From Paenibacillus oralis (lineage in GTDB: Bacteria > Bacillota > Bacilli > Paenibacillales > Paenibacillaceae), in contig NZ_RRCN01000001.1 of NCBI RefSeq assembly GCF_003863965.1, positions 3,678,304 through 3,742,303 on the forward strand: DNA of 64,000 bases, given 5' to 3'. Below the pieces are notes generated by a model. That model made no database searches, was not told where the DNA came from, and worked only from the letters and a program-made list of their open reading frames with translations. Position numbers and translations under genes: made by a program. Positions 7,627-15,907 of this stretch are shown piece after piece. The stretch's first letter is position 1. Every line of letters begins with the position of its first letter.

Positions 7627-9078
7627 ATGGGGCATCCGACGATTTATCCGACAGGGGCAACGATTTACAAGCCGGAGAAAGCCTATAGCGGCTACACGAT
7701 TTATCAGGCGGCCGAACAAGGCGCGCTGCTCATCGACATGAACGGGAAGGAGGTCCGTTTGTGGCAGGGGCTTCGTGGTTTTCCCAACAAACTGCTGCCA
7801 GGAGGCTACGTGCTCGGAAGTACGGCTGAACGCGATCCGCAGCACGGGTTCCAGGACGAGGCCGATCTCGTTCAGGTCGATTGGGACGGCAATATCATCT
7901 GGCGCTTCAACCGCCACGAATGGATCGAAGACCCCGGACATGAGCCGCAGTGGATGGCGAGAGCCCATCACGATTATCAGCGGGAGGGCAATCCGGTAGG
8001 GTATTTTACGCCGGGACTTGAGCCCAAAACGCTGAAGGGCAACACGCTGGTTCTGGTCCATAAAAATGTGCGCAACCCGAAAATTTCCGATAAATTACTG
8101 CTCGACGATTCGATCATCGAGGTCGATTGGGACGGCAATATCGTTTGGGAATGGAACTGCCACGAGCATTTTGATGAGCTCGGTTTTGACGACGCGGCGA
8201 AAAATGTGCTGCGCGAAGAACCGAATACCCGCTTTTTCGGCAATGAGGCCGGGGATTGGATGCACATCAACTCGGTGTCGGCGCTGGGACCCAACCGCCA
8301 TTTCGATGAGGGCGACGAGCGCTTCCATCCGGACAACATCATTTGGGACGCCCGGGAAAGCAACATCATCGCCATTATCGACAAAAAAAGCGGGAACCTC
8401 GTCTGGAAGCTGGGACCGGATTATTCGGCACCCGAGGTCAAACACCTGGAGTGGATCATCGGCCAGCATCACGCCCATTTGATCCCGCGCGGCCTGCCCG
8501 GCGAAGGCAATCTGCTCGTGTTCGACAACGGCGGCTGGGGAGGTTACGGACTGCCGAATCCGGCGTCGCCGACCGGCCAGAAAAACGCTGTCCGCGACCA
8601 CTCGCGCGTGTTGGAAATCGATCCGGTCACCCTTGAGATCGTCTGGCAGTATACGCCGACGGAAGCCGGTTTTCAGGCGCCGCTCGATTCCTACCGCTTC
8701 TACAGCCCGTACATCAGCTCCGCGCAGCGCCTGCCGAACGGCAACACGCTGATTACGGAAGGGGCGGATGGGCGGATTTTCGAGGTGACGCGGGAGCATG
8801 AGCTTGTGTGGGAATACATTTCCCCGTATAAAAACAAGCGGAACTCCAACATGGTCTACCGTGCCTACCGCGTTCCTTACGCTTGGGTGCCGCAGCTTCC
8901 GCATCCCGAGGAGCGGGCGATCGAGCCGCTCGACGTAGCCAGCTTCCGGGTGCCCGGCGCCGCGGCGAAAGGCACGGATTCGGTTGTCACCGTGGAAGGG
9001 ACCGTCTCCTACGGCGAAGGCGCGCTTTGCGTCGCCCGGATTGATGAACGTCCGCGCACGGCTGCGGATCCGTCTTAA
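7627..9078 (+). CDS. Aryl-sulfate sulfotransferase (arylsulfotransferase family)
   Basis: Arylsulfotransferase-family protein, 483 residues. The family transfers a sulfuryl group between phenolic sulfate esters and phenols by a beta-propeller enzyme. Repeated propeller blades are visible as DWDGNIIWRFNRHEW (about residue 80), DWDGNIVWEWNCHEH (about 170), KSGNLVWKLGPDY (about 255), VTLEIVWQY (about 335) and HELVWEYISPY (about 395). His-rich segments QHHAHLI and HHD could hold catalytic residues. No signal peptide is seen, so it is likely cytoplasmic, unlike the secreted enterobacterial AssT. The ATG at 7627 follows GAAGGAG at 8-bp spacing. It lies between marR and a sulfonate-type ABC importer, suggesting use of imported sulfated aromatics (inference). 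Confidence 0.75.
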   Translation: MGHPTIYPTGATIYKPEKAYSGYTIYQAAEQGALLIDMNGKEVRLWQGLRGFPNKLLPGGYVLGSTAERDPQHGFQDEADLVQVDWDGNIIWRFNRHEWIEDPGHEPQWMARAHHDYQREGNPVGYFTPGLEPKTLKGNTLVLVHKNVRNPKISDKLLLDDSIIEVDWDGNIVWEWNCHEHFDELGFDDAAKNVLREEPNTRFFGNEAGDWMHINSVSALGPNRHFDEGDERFHPDNIIWDARESNIIAIIDKKSGNLVWKLGPDYSAPEVKHLEWIIGQHHAHLIPRGLPGEGNLLVFDNGGWGGYGLPNPASPTGQKNAVRDHSRVLEIDPVTLEIVWQYTPTEAGFQAPLDSYRFYSPYISSAQRLPNGNTLITEGADGRIFEVTREHELVWEYISPYKNKRNSNMVYRAYRVPYAWVPQLPHPEERAIEPLDVASFRVPGAAAKGTDSVVTVEGTVSYGEGALCVARIDERPRTAADPS

Positions 9079-9112
9079 CGGGAACCCATAAAGAAGAAAG
9101 GAGCGACCACGT

Positions 9113-10186
9113 ATGGCCACATCCCCCAAAACGAAGGCAAAAACGGTGCTGAGCTTATTCTGGCTATTTACGGCCTTGCTGCTCGTCTTAAGCGGCTGCG
9201 GTTCGGCGAAGGAGGGGGCCCAGGCGGCGGCGAAGGCCGCGGGCGCAGGGAGCGCCGGGGTGCAAGACCGGCAGGAGCAAGCCCCCGTCAAATTGAATAT
9301 CGCCGACATTTCCACCAATCCGGTACTGCGCACGGCGGTAAGCAAAGGTTTTTTTGAAAAATACGGCATTGAAGCGAAGCTGGTCACCTTCGCCACGCCG
9401 GCGGAAGGCATCAACTCGCTGTTCATCAAACAGGCGGACATCGCCTGGGGCGCCGATTTTCCGATTTTGAACGCCGTGAGTAAAGGGGAGTTTGCGATCA
9501 TCGCCTCGACCGGCACCTCGACGGAACAAAACGCAAAACAGTGGAAGCTGTTCGTGCGGGACGAAATTGGCAAACCGGAGGATTTGAAAGGGAAGAAGCT
9601 GAGCTTTTTGCGCGGGACTTTTCTCTCCTATTTATGGGATGAATATTTGGCCGAACACGGCCTCGCCTTGGATGACGTTAAGCTCATCGGGCAGGGCGGC
9701 TCGGACGAAGCGTATATCGCTTTGAAAAAAGGCGAGGTGGACGCGGTCTGGGTCAGCGGCGCGGCGATGGTCGCGAAGTTCGAGGCCGCCGAAGGGGTCC
9801 GGCAACTGACCGACATGTCGCAGACGAAGGTGCGAATCGGCAGCCAAATCGTAGCGCCGGAAGCGTTGATCCGCGAGCGCCCGGAGGCGGTGGCGAATTT
9901 CCTGCGCGCCCTCGATGAAGCCTCGCGGTTCGTCAAGGAAAATCCGCAGGAGGTCGCGGACATTTTGTATAAGGAAGTCAAGCAGCCGAGGGAGTCTACG
10001 CTTAAGGACCTGGAGGTGCTCAATTGGAACGTCGATTTTACGGAGGCCGCTTACGAAAGTTTGACCAGGCAGAAAAAATATATGGTGGAGAACGGAATTA
10101 TCGAAAAAGATTTTGAGCTGAAGGATAAAATCAAGCTGGAATTTCTGCGGGAGGTTTTGCCGGACCGCGTGACGCTCACGCCGTAA
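9113..10186 (+). CDS. Sulfonate/nitrate/taurine-type ABC substrate-binding lipoprotein
   Basis: NMT1/SsuA-like periplasmic-binding-protein-fold lipoprotein, 357 residues. It has a signal peptide with lipobox LSGC (Cys near residue 29), then an Ala/Gly-rich linker. The mature core begins KLNIADISTNPVLRTAVSKGFFEKYGIEAKLVTF, the classic start for aliphatic sulfonate, taurine or thiamine-precursor binders. It is followed by ATPase and permease genes of the same transporter class. The exact ligand is unknown; an aryl sulfate or sulfonate is suggested by the adjacent sulfotransferase. Confidence 0.85.
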   Translation: MATSPKTKAKTVLSLFWLFTALLLVLSGCGSAKEGAQAAAKAAGAGSAGVQDRQEQAPVKLNIADISTNPVLRTAVSKGFFEKYGIEAKLVTFATPAEGINSLFIKQADIAWGADFPILNAVSKGEFAIIASTGTSTEQNAKQWKLFVRDEIGKPEDLKGKKLSFLRGTFLSYLWDEYLAEHGLALDDVKLIGQGGSDEAYIALKKGEVDAVWVSGAAMVAKFEAAEGVRQLTDMSQTKVRIGSQIVAPEALIRERPEAVANFLRALDEASRFVKENPQEVADILYKEVKQPRESTLKDLEVLNWNVDFTEAAYESLTRQKKYMVENGIIEKDFELKDKIKLEFLREVLPDRVTLTP

Positions 10187-10199
10187 GGAGGGGGAAAGC

Positions 10200-10991
10200 A
10201 TGTCTATGACATCGGCCTCGGCAAGCCGCACGATTTTGATCGAAGGACTGGGCAAAAGCTACAGCGATCAGCGTCCTGCGGGGAGCGGGGAGGTTCATTA
10301 CATTATCAAAGATGTCGATCTGGTCGTCAGAGGCGGCGAGTTTTTTATCCTGCTGGGGCCCAGCGGCTGCGGCAAATCGACCCTGCTCAACATGATCGCC
10401 GGGTTCATCTCCAAAACGAGCGGCAGTCTGCGGGTTGGCGGTACGGATGTCGACCGGCCCGGGCGGGATCGGGCGGTCGTGTTTCAGCAGGCTGATTCCT
10501 CGCTGTTTCCCTGGCTGACCGTCCGCCAGAACGTCGAGTTCGGGCTGAAGATGAAAAAAGTGCCAAAGCAAGAGCGCCGGGCCGTATCTGACCGTTTTTT
10601 GGAGCTCGTCGGGCTGGCCGGCCACAAGGACAAATTTCCGAAGGAGCTGTCCGGCGGCATGAAGCAGCGGGTTCAACTGGCCCGCGTACTGGCCAATGAT
10701 CCGGAAATCTTGCTCATGGATGAACCGTTCGGAGCTTTGGACGCCATGACCCGCCGGACGATGCAGAAGGAACTGGTGCGAATTTGGCGGCAGACGAACA
10801 AAACGGTCGTCTTCGTAACGCACGATATTCAGGAAGCGATCCTGCTCGGGGAACGGGTGGGCATCATGTCTTCGGGCCCGTCCTCCAATATTTCGCAGAT
10901 TTACGAGATTCCACTCGCCTATCCGCGCGACGTGTCCACGGCGGAATTTTACGAGTATTACCGGCGGATTCAAGCTCATTTTGACGAATAA
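10200..10991 (+). CDS. ABC transporter ATP-binding protein (SsuB/TauB type)
   Basis: Nucleotide-binding subunit, 263 residues, energising the importer. Walker A GPSGCGKST (about residues 59-67), Q-loop QQADSSLFPWLTV, signature LSGGMKQR (about 150), Walker B ILLMDEPFGALD (about 171-182) and switch His in VTHDIQEA are all present. The FPWLTV and GALDAMTR wording is characteristic of the nitrate/sulfonate/taurine subfamily. It starts 13 bp after the binding protein and its stop lies 14 bp before the permease. Confidence 0.9.
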   Translation: MSMTSASASRTILIEGLGKSYSDQRPAGSGEVHYIIKDVDLVVRGGEFFILLGPSGCGKSTLLNMIAGFISKTSGSLRVGGTDVDRPGRDRAVVFQQADSSLFPWLTVRQNVEFGLKMKKVPKQERRAVSDRFLELVGLAGHKDKFPKELSGGMKQRVQLARVLANDPEILLMDEPFGALDAMTRRTMQKELVRIWRQTNKTVVFVTHDIQEAILLGERVGIMSSGPSSNISQIYEIPLAYPRDVSTAEFYEYYRRIQAHFDE

Positions 10992-11005
10992 AAGGGGCGA
11001 ACCTT

Positions 11006-11785
11006 ATGACTTGGCTGAAAAATAAATGGGCCGGCCTGCTCCTCTTGTGGTTGTTCATCCTGGCCGCCTGGCAATGCGGCGCCTGGCTTTACGGCCCTGA
11101 GGTGGTGCCCGGGCCGAAGGATACGGCGGCGGGAGCGCTGGAGTTGCTGCGGGACGGCTCGCTGCCGAAATATATCGGGATCAGCTTCTACCGAGTGTTC
11201 AGCGGCTGGACGCTGGGGAGCCTGATCGCTATCCCGCTTGGCATTTTGATCGGCAAGGTGGATTTCATCCGCCGTTTTGCCGAACCGCTGCTCAACTTCA
11301 TCCGCTTTATTCCGCCGATCGCCTTCATCACGCTGTTTCTCGTCTGGTTCGGTATTGGCGAGCAGTCGAAAATCGCGCTGATTTTGTACGCAACGCTATT
11401 TATCGTCATCATGAACACGCTGACGGGGGTGCTGGCGGTGGAGGAGGATAAAATCCGCGCGGCCCGCAGCATGGGCGCTTCGGAGTGGCAAATCGTCCGG
11501 CACGTGATCGTGCCGGCGACCGCGCCGTATATTTTTACTGGCGTAAGGCTGGCGATGGGCACCTCGTATATGGCGATCGTTGGGGCGGAGATGATCGCGG
11601 CGAACGAAGGCGTCGGTTACCTGATCTGGAACTCGCGGCTGTTTTTCCGCACCGACTGGATTTTTGTCGGCCTGCTCAGCCTAGGGGTGATGGGGTTTGC
11701 CACCGACCGGCTGTTCGGCTGGTTTGGCCGCAAGGTGCTGTGGCGGTACGGGGTGATCGGCACCGCGCCGGCCGGAAGAAGATAA
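11006..11785 (+). CDS. ABC transporter permease (SsuC/TauC type)
   Basis: Membrane permease, 259 residues, of the sulfonate/nitrate/taurine importer. About six hydrophobic segments are present. The EAA-like loop reads EDKIRAARSMGASEWQIVRHVIVPATAPYIFTGVRLAMG (about residues 148-186), the typical SsuC/TauC pattern. It is the last gene of the marR-to-permease locus. The 57 bp after the stop is GC-rich and ends in TTTTTT, but I cannot draw a convincing terminator stem there. Confidence 0.88.
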   Translation: MTWLKNKWAGLLLLWLFILAAWQCGAWLYGPEVVPGPKDTAAGALELLRDGSLPKYIGISFYRVFSGWTLGSLIAIPLGILIGKVDFIRRFAEPLLNFIRFIPPIAFITLFLVWFGIGEQSKIALILYATLFIVIMNTLTGVLAVEEDKIRAARSMGASEWQIVRHVIVPATAPYIFTGVRLAMGTSYMAIVGAEMIAANEGVGYLIWNSRLFFRTDWIFVGLLSLGVMGFATDRLFGWFGRKVLWRYGVIGTAPAGRR

Positions 11786-11852
11786 ACCGAAAGCGTTAGA
11801 CCGGGCGGCGGCGTTTTTTCAAGATTGTAGAATTCCGAGGGGAACAGTCCTT

Positions 11853-12002
11853 AAATAACGGTAAATAATGGCCTTATTTTTGACAAAAAAGGGTGTATAG
11901 CTACGATAGAGGATTTTTTTGTCTCTATTTTTAATATATGGCGTCAAATGGGCGATATTTCCCAATTTCATCTCCGAATAACGACCATATTTACCGTTAT
12001 TT
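11853..12002. repeat. Intergenic inverted-repeat element (AAATAACGGTAAATA)
   Basis: A perfect 15-bp inverted repeat, AAATAACGGTAAATA at 11853-11867 and its complement at 11988-12002, encloses 120 bp. That interval holds a second smaller inverted pair, ATAGAG/CTCTAT, near its centre. The stretch is AT-rich and non-coding, and its right flank is interrupted by the IS4-type insertion that begins at 12043. Confidence 0.75.
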
Positions 12003-12042
12003 TGAGTTAAAGAAGGAAAAATTAAAATAAGTCCATAAATTG

Positions 12043-13557
12043 CACTAGCGTTGCAAAGACCCTAACATAAGATTAACATTTAATATATGTAATAATTTTC
12101 CATTTTTATTTTAAGGAAAGAGGCCAAAAAGTTGAGAGCACCAGAAAACGACGCGTTTATCCATTTTTTTGGATATTTAGTTTTCAAATCAACTCTTTTA
12201 CTTTCCCTCAGTTTTCCGCGGCTTTATAATCCCCACCGATGTATGTAACTTCGGTGGACTTTTCTGGACTTTTGGTACCTTCTGTCGTCCTCTTGATGAC
12301 CGGCTGGGCTTCCGATGAAGCTCCGCTTCGAAGATCGAGAGGTTTTTTTCCCAACAATTCCGAACCGACTGTAATACGTCCCATAAACTCAACGAAGTTC
12401 CACTGGATAGCTGAATATGCATCGCAATGGCGTATGTGATGAGTGCCAAAAAAATTTGATTCCAGACGCCCTGCGGTTCATAACTGTACAGTTTCACGAG
12501 CCGTAAATGCTGCTTCATCCACTTGAAAAACAGTTCAATGAGCCAACGTTGCCGGTAGATATCGGCAATTTCCGTAGCGCTGAGATCAAAGCAAGATGTA
12601 ACTAGTCGGTATTTACGGTCCTTTTCATCCCGAAATTCAACCAAGCGCAAAGTCTGCTTAGTTCGGCGAAAAGCACTCCCCAACCGGACAATAGCGTCGC
12701 GAGTAATCTTCGTGTTTGAAGGAATCGGCAATTCTTGCTCGACGTGCCATACCCCGTTATTTTCGTTGATTCGATTCACGAAGCGAACCTCTCGCTTTAG
12801 CCAGGCATCGAACTGTTTGTACTTGATATAACCACGGTCCATCACGTAAATCGTGCTGTCATCTTCAACTAACAGATCCACGGTTTCTACGTCGCTCACA
12901 TTTCCGGTCGATGGGATTGCCTTCTCGGGAAGTGTTTGACCCGTAGGTAAAGCTAGGACACGGACATGAATCTTGATTTGCGTGTGAGTCCGATTCACAT
13001 GGGCCCATTCGGCCAGATTGGCTGGAAGCTTGATACATGTCGAGTCGATGATACGAACCGCGCCAATCTTAGAGGTGGCCGTAGGAAGAAGCAACTTCAC
13101 CTTTCCCATAATGTCAAGGAATAACGATTCAAGCCACTCGGTCGGAATCTCCGGTAATTTCCTTGAGATTTGGGAGGCACTGATACTGGTCAATTCCAGG
13201 CTCTCCTGTAAAGTTTCGCTAGTACGAAGCGCGCGGGAGATTTGACGATACGACTCCCATTTCGCCAGTTGGGAAGTCATAATTAGCTTCGTACATTTCA
13301 TCACGGTGAGCTTAGGGACACGATAGTCAGCGATGGGAAAAGAAATTTTTTCATCCGAAAAATAAGAAAAGCATTGACGAATCAGGGATAAATTGTGTAT
13401 GTTACCCATGGGTTTGGCTCCTTTTGTTGAGAGTTAGATGGGTAACGCGTCTCTCTTAACAATAGGAGCTTTTTTATGGGTTTTCCATGAAAATAACTTA
13501 TATTTTTCCTTAATTAGTTAATTTTTGAATCATGATAGGTTTGATGCAACGCTAGTG
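12043..13557 (-). mobile_element. Complete IS4-family insertion sequence with 9-bp target duplication
   Basis: A 1515-bp element. The left terminal repeat begins CACTAGCGTTGCA at 12043 and the right one ends TGCAACGCTAGTG at 13557. The outer 13 bp are perfect and similarity extends to about 26 bp. Both ends are flanked by the direct repeat CATAAATTG (12034-12042 and 13558-13566), a 9-bp target duplication. The single transposase gene reads leftward and is intact, so the element may be active. Compared with the GC-rich host genes the element is AT-rich, in keeping with transfer. It landed between the ABC importer and the radical SAM operon, in non-coding DNA. Confidence 0.93.
12198..13409 (-). 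CDS. IS4-family transposase
   Basis: DDE transposase, 403 residues, full length. The three catalytic acids can be placed: Asp in VRIIDSTCIKL (about residue 124), Asp in IYVMDRGYIKY (about 194) and Glu in the YRQRWLIELFFKWMKQ signature (about 290), which matches the Y-(2)-R-(3)-E-(6)-K signature of IS4 elements. The ATG follows an AGGAG-like stretch (CAAAAGGAGCC on the coding strand). The C-terminus is basic (RSSRGRQKVPKVQKS). The open frame is intact between the two terminal repeats. Confidence 0.93.
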   Translation of the reverse strand: MGNIHNLSLIRQCFSYFSDEKISFPIADYRVPKLTVMKCTKLIMTSQLAKWESYRQISRALRTSETLQESLELTSISASQISRKLPEIPTEWLESLFLDIMGKVKLLLPTATSKIGAVRIIDSTCIKLPANLAEWAHVNRTHTQIKIHVRVLALPTGQTLPEKAIPSTGNVSDVETVDLLVEDDSTIYVMDRGYIKYKQFDAWLKREVRFVNRINENNGVWHVEQELPIPSNTKITRDAIVRLGSAFRRTKQTLRLVEFRDEKDRKYRLVTSCFDLSATEIADIYRQRWLIELFFKWMKQHLRLVKLYSYEPQGVWNQIFLALITYAIAMHIQLSSGTSLSLWDVLQSVRNCWEKNLSIFEAELHRKPSRSSRGRQKVPKVQKSPPKLHTSVGIIKPRKTEGK

Positions 13558-13648
13558 CATAAATTGCCTCTATTTCCGCTAAAGGCTTGCTTTGGACATC
13601 AAAGGGACCGCCGCAACGAATTCCTTCGACCTTCGGCGGTCTTAATCA

Positions 13649-13677
13649 TTGACAAGAACACATGTTCGCAATATAAT
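13649..13677 (+). promoter_or_regulatory. Consensus promoter with LexA-like (SOS) box in the spacer
   Basis: TTGACA (13649-13654), a 17-bp spacer and TATAAT (13672-13677) are a perfect vegetative promoter 26 bp before the radical SAM gene. The spacer contains AGAACACATGTTCG (13655-13668). This matches the palindromic Bacillus LexA/DinR operator CGAAC-N4-GTTCG at all but the first base. LexA bound there would block RNA polymerase. An 8-bp inverted repeat GACCGCCG/CGGCGGTC lies just upstream (13606-13641), possibly a terminator for upstream reading. Confidence 0.7.
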
Positions 13678-13702
13678 GCTGTCAAAAGGGAGGCCATAAC
13701 GT

Positions 13703-15019
13703 ATGGATGTGTATGACAAGCTGACCATTTTGACGGACTCGGCCAAATATGACGTATCCTGTTCATCCAGCGGGGCGGAGCGCGGGAGCGGCGGGGACAG
13801 CTCGTTGGGAAACGCCGTTAGCACGGGGATCTGCCACAGCTTTGCCGCGGACGGACGATGCATTTCGCTGCTGAAGGTACTGATGACGAACAGTTGCATT
13901 TATGATTGCAAATATTGCGTGAACCGCCGCTCCAACGATACGCGCCGGGCCATGTTTACCCCGGAGGAGCTGGCGGAGCTCACGATAAATTTTTATCGCC
14001 GCAATTACATTGAAGGTTTGTTTCTCAGCTCCGGCATCATGCGGAATCCGGACTACACGACGGAACAGCTGATCCGGGTGCTGGAGCTGCTGCGCCGGAA
14101 ATACCATTTCGGCGGTTATATCCACGTCAAGGCGATTCCCGGCGCCGATCCGGCGCTGATTTCCCGGTTGGGCCTGCTGGCCGACCGGATGAGCGTGAAC
14201 ATCGAACTGCCTTCACAGGACAGCCTGGATCAGTTGGCTCCGGACAAAAGCAAGGAAGCGATCCTGAGGCCGATGACCGCGATCCGCCAGGGCATTCGGG
14301 AGAACAGCACCGATCTCGTCAAATACCGTCACGCTCCCCGGTTTGTGCCGGGCGGGCAAAGCACGCAGATGATCGTAGGCGCCACACCGGACAGCGATCT
14401 TAGGATCTTAACCTTAACGGAGGCACTGTACAGGAAATACGAGCTGAAACGAGTATATTACTCGGCGTATACCCCGGTCGCGGAGCATTCGCTGCTGCCT
14501 TCGCTTGATAGCAAGCCGCCGTTATTGCGGGAGCACCGCCTGTACCAGGCCGATTGGCTGCTGCGCTTTTACGGTTTTGAAGCGAAGGAGCTGCTGGATG
14601 AGCGTACCCCGAATTTCAATTTGTTCATGGACCCGAAATGCCATTGGGCGGTCAATCATATCGAACGGTTTCCCGTGGAGATCAACAAGGCTCCTTATGA
14701 AGAGCTGCTGCGTGTGCCCGGCATCGGCGTCCGCAGCGCCAAGCGGATCGTGGCGGCGCGCAGAACGGCGTTGCTGGATTTTCCCGGCTTAAAGAAGCTG
14801 GGCGTCGTGCTGAAACGGGCCCAATATTTTATCATCTGCTCGGGCCGGCGGCTTGAGGGGTTGAAAGTGAACGAAAGCACAATCCTTAGGTCGCTGTTGT
14901 CCCGCAAAGAAATCGACATGTTCCTGCCCAAGCCTAAGGTGGAGCAACTGTCGCTGTTTTCGGACGAGGAGCTGGCGGGGAAAACCGGGAAGGAGCTAAG
15001 TCCATGGCTGCTTGGATAA
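13703..15019 (+). CDS. Radical SAM protein, putative DNA modification/repair (TIGR03916 type)
   Basis: Radical SAM enzyme, 438 residues. The cluster-binding CxxxCxxC is seen in NSCIYDCKYCVN (Cys near residues 60, 64 and 67). After the TIM-barrel part, a helix-hairpin-helix-like segment (YEELLRVPGIGVRSAKRIVAARR, about residues 332-354) suggests DNA contact. The combination matches the family named putative DNA modification/repair radical SAM protein. In many genomes it is linked to a DUF4130 partner, sometimes fused to uracil-DNA glycosylase. Here the partner follows with a 16-bp overlap, and a LexA-like box sits in the promoter. Substrate and chemistry are unknown. Confidence 0.85.
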   Translation: MDVYDKLTILTDSAKYDVSCSSSGAERGSGGDSSLGNAVSTGICHSFAADGRCISLLKVLMTNSCIYDCKYCVNRRSNDTRRAMFTPEELAELTINFYRRNYIEGLFLSSGIMRNPDYTTEQLIRVLELLRRKYHFGGYIHVKAIPGADPALISRLGLLADRMSVNIELPSQDSLDQLAPDKSKEAILRPMTAIRQGIRENSTDLVKYRHAPRFVPGGQSTQMIVGATPDSDLRILTLTEALYRKYELKRVYYSAYTPVAEHSLLPSLDSKPPLLREHRLYQADWLLRFYGFEAKELLDERTPNFNLFMDPKCHWAVNHIERFPVEINKAPYEELLRVPGIGVRSAKRIVAARRTALLDFPGLKKLGVVLKRAQYFIICSGRRLEGLKVNESTILRSLLSRKEIDMFLPKPKVEQLSLFSDEELAGKTGKELSPWLLG

Positions 15020-15822
15020 GTGATGCAGCTTACGCTTACGACGGCAGCTTTGACGGCTTGTTGAGCTGCGTGTTTGAGAGCTATGCGCGGAAGGAGGATT
15101 TGGTCGACCTGCGTTCCGATGCTGATCCAGAATATTCCCTGTTTGTGACCCGCTGGGTGGAAACCTGTCCGGAGAAGGCAAACCGGGTGTACGCGGCCAT
15201 CGGGCAAAAAATATCGCCGGCCGCTCAAGAGCTTGTCCGCCGCGGCTTTCTCACCTGTGATCCGCAAAAGGATCTGCTTATTTACCGATTCCTGCGGCTT
15301 GGCTTTAAGCATGGGCGGGTTGTGATGGATATGCTGACGGAGAATACGGTGCACCGATTGCGCAAGGCGGTGCGGCATTTGAACACGGAGAGCCATGCTT
15401 TGATGGGTTTCGTGCGCTTTTCGATTTACGGCGAGGCGCTGGTCTCGGTCATTGAGCCGAAGAACCGGGTGCTGCCGCTGCTGGCCGCGCATTTTTGCGA
15501 CCGCTACCGGAGGGAGGCTTTTATGATCTACGACAAAACCCACGGACAAGCGCTCATCCACCGGCCGGAGGAGGCGGGAGCCCGGAAAGCGGAGATCGTG
15601 GACGTCGACGAGTTGATTTTGCCTGAAGCGGGGGAGCAGGAACTAGCGTACCGCCGCCTCTGGAAGCGGTTCTACGAAACGGTGGCGATCCGGGAGAGGA
15701 TTAATCCTCGGGCGCAGATGTCCCATATGCCCAAGCGCTACTGGGGGCAATTGACCGAGATGCAGGGAGAGCGCGGACACGGACACCGCACCGGCTCTCC
15801 AAAGCCGAAGCGCCTGCAGTAA
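15004..15822 (+). CDS. DUF4130 / TIGR03915 family DNA-metabolism protein, partner of radical SAM
   Basis: Conserved protein of 272 residues matching the family called probable DNA metabolism protein. Recognisable blocks are YDGSFDGLLSCVFESY near the N-terminus, HLNTESHALMGFVRFS near residue 130, FCDRYRREAFMIYDKTHGQALIH near 165-190, and a C-terminal LWKRFYETVAIRERINPRAQMSHMPKRYW. The last motif is typical of DUF4130 in UDG-fused homologues. It overlaps the radical SAM gene by 16 bp, so the two are translated together. Biochemical function is unknown; a role in repair is inferred from partnership and the upstream SOS-like operator. Confidence 0.85.
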   Translation: MAAWISDAAYAYDGSFDGLLSCVFESYARKEDLVDLRSDADPEYSLFVTRWVETCPEKANRVYAAIGQKISPAAQELVRRGFLTCDPQKDLLIYRFLRLGFKHGRVVMDMLTENTVHRLRKAVRHLNTESHALMGFVRFSIYGEALVSVIEPKNRVLPLLAAHFCDRYRREAFMIYDKTHGQALIHRPEEAGARKAEIVDVDELILPEAGEQELAYRRLWKRFYETVAIRERINPRAQMSHMPKRYWGQLTEMQGERGHGHRTGSPKPKRLQ

Positions 15823-15907
15823 GCGCCTGAATACGCTTGGCATCGTCCGATATCCAGCGGTTCTGGTACAATGGACGGGAAGGTATTTTAGAGGGGAAGT
15901 TGACAGA

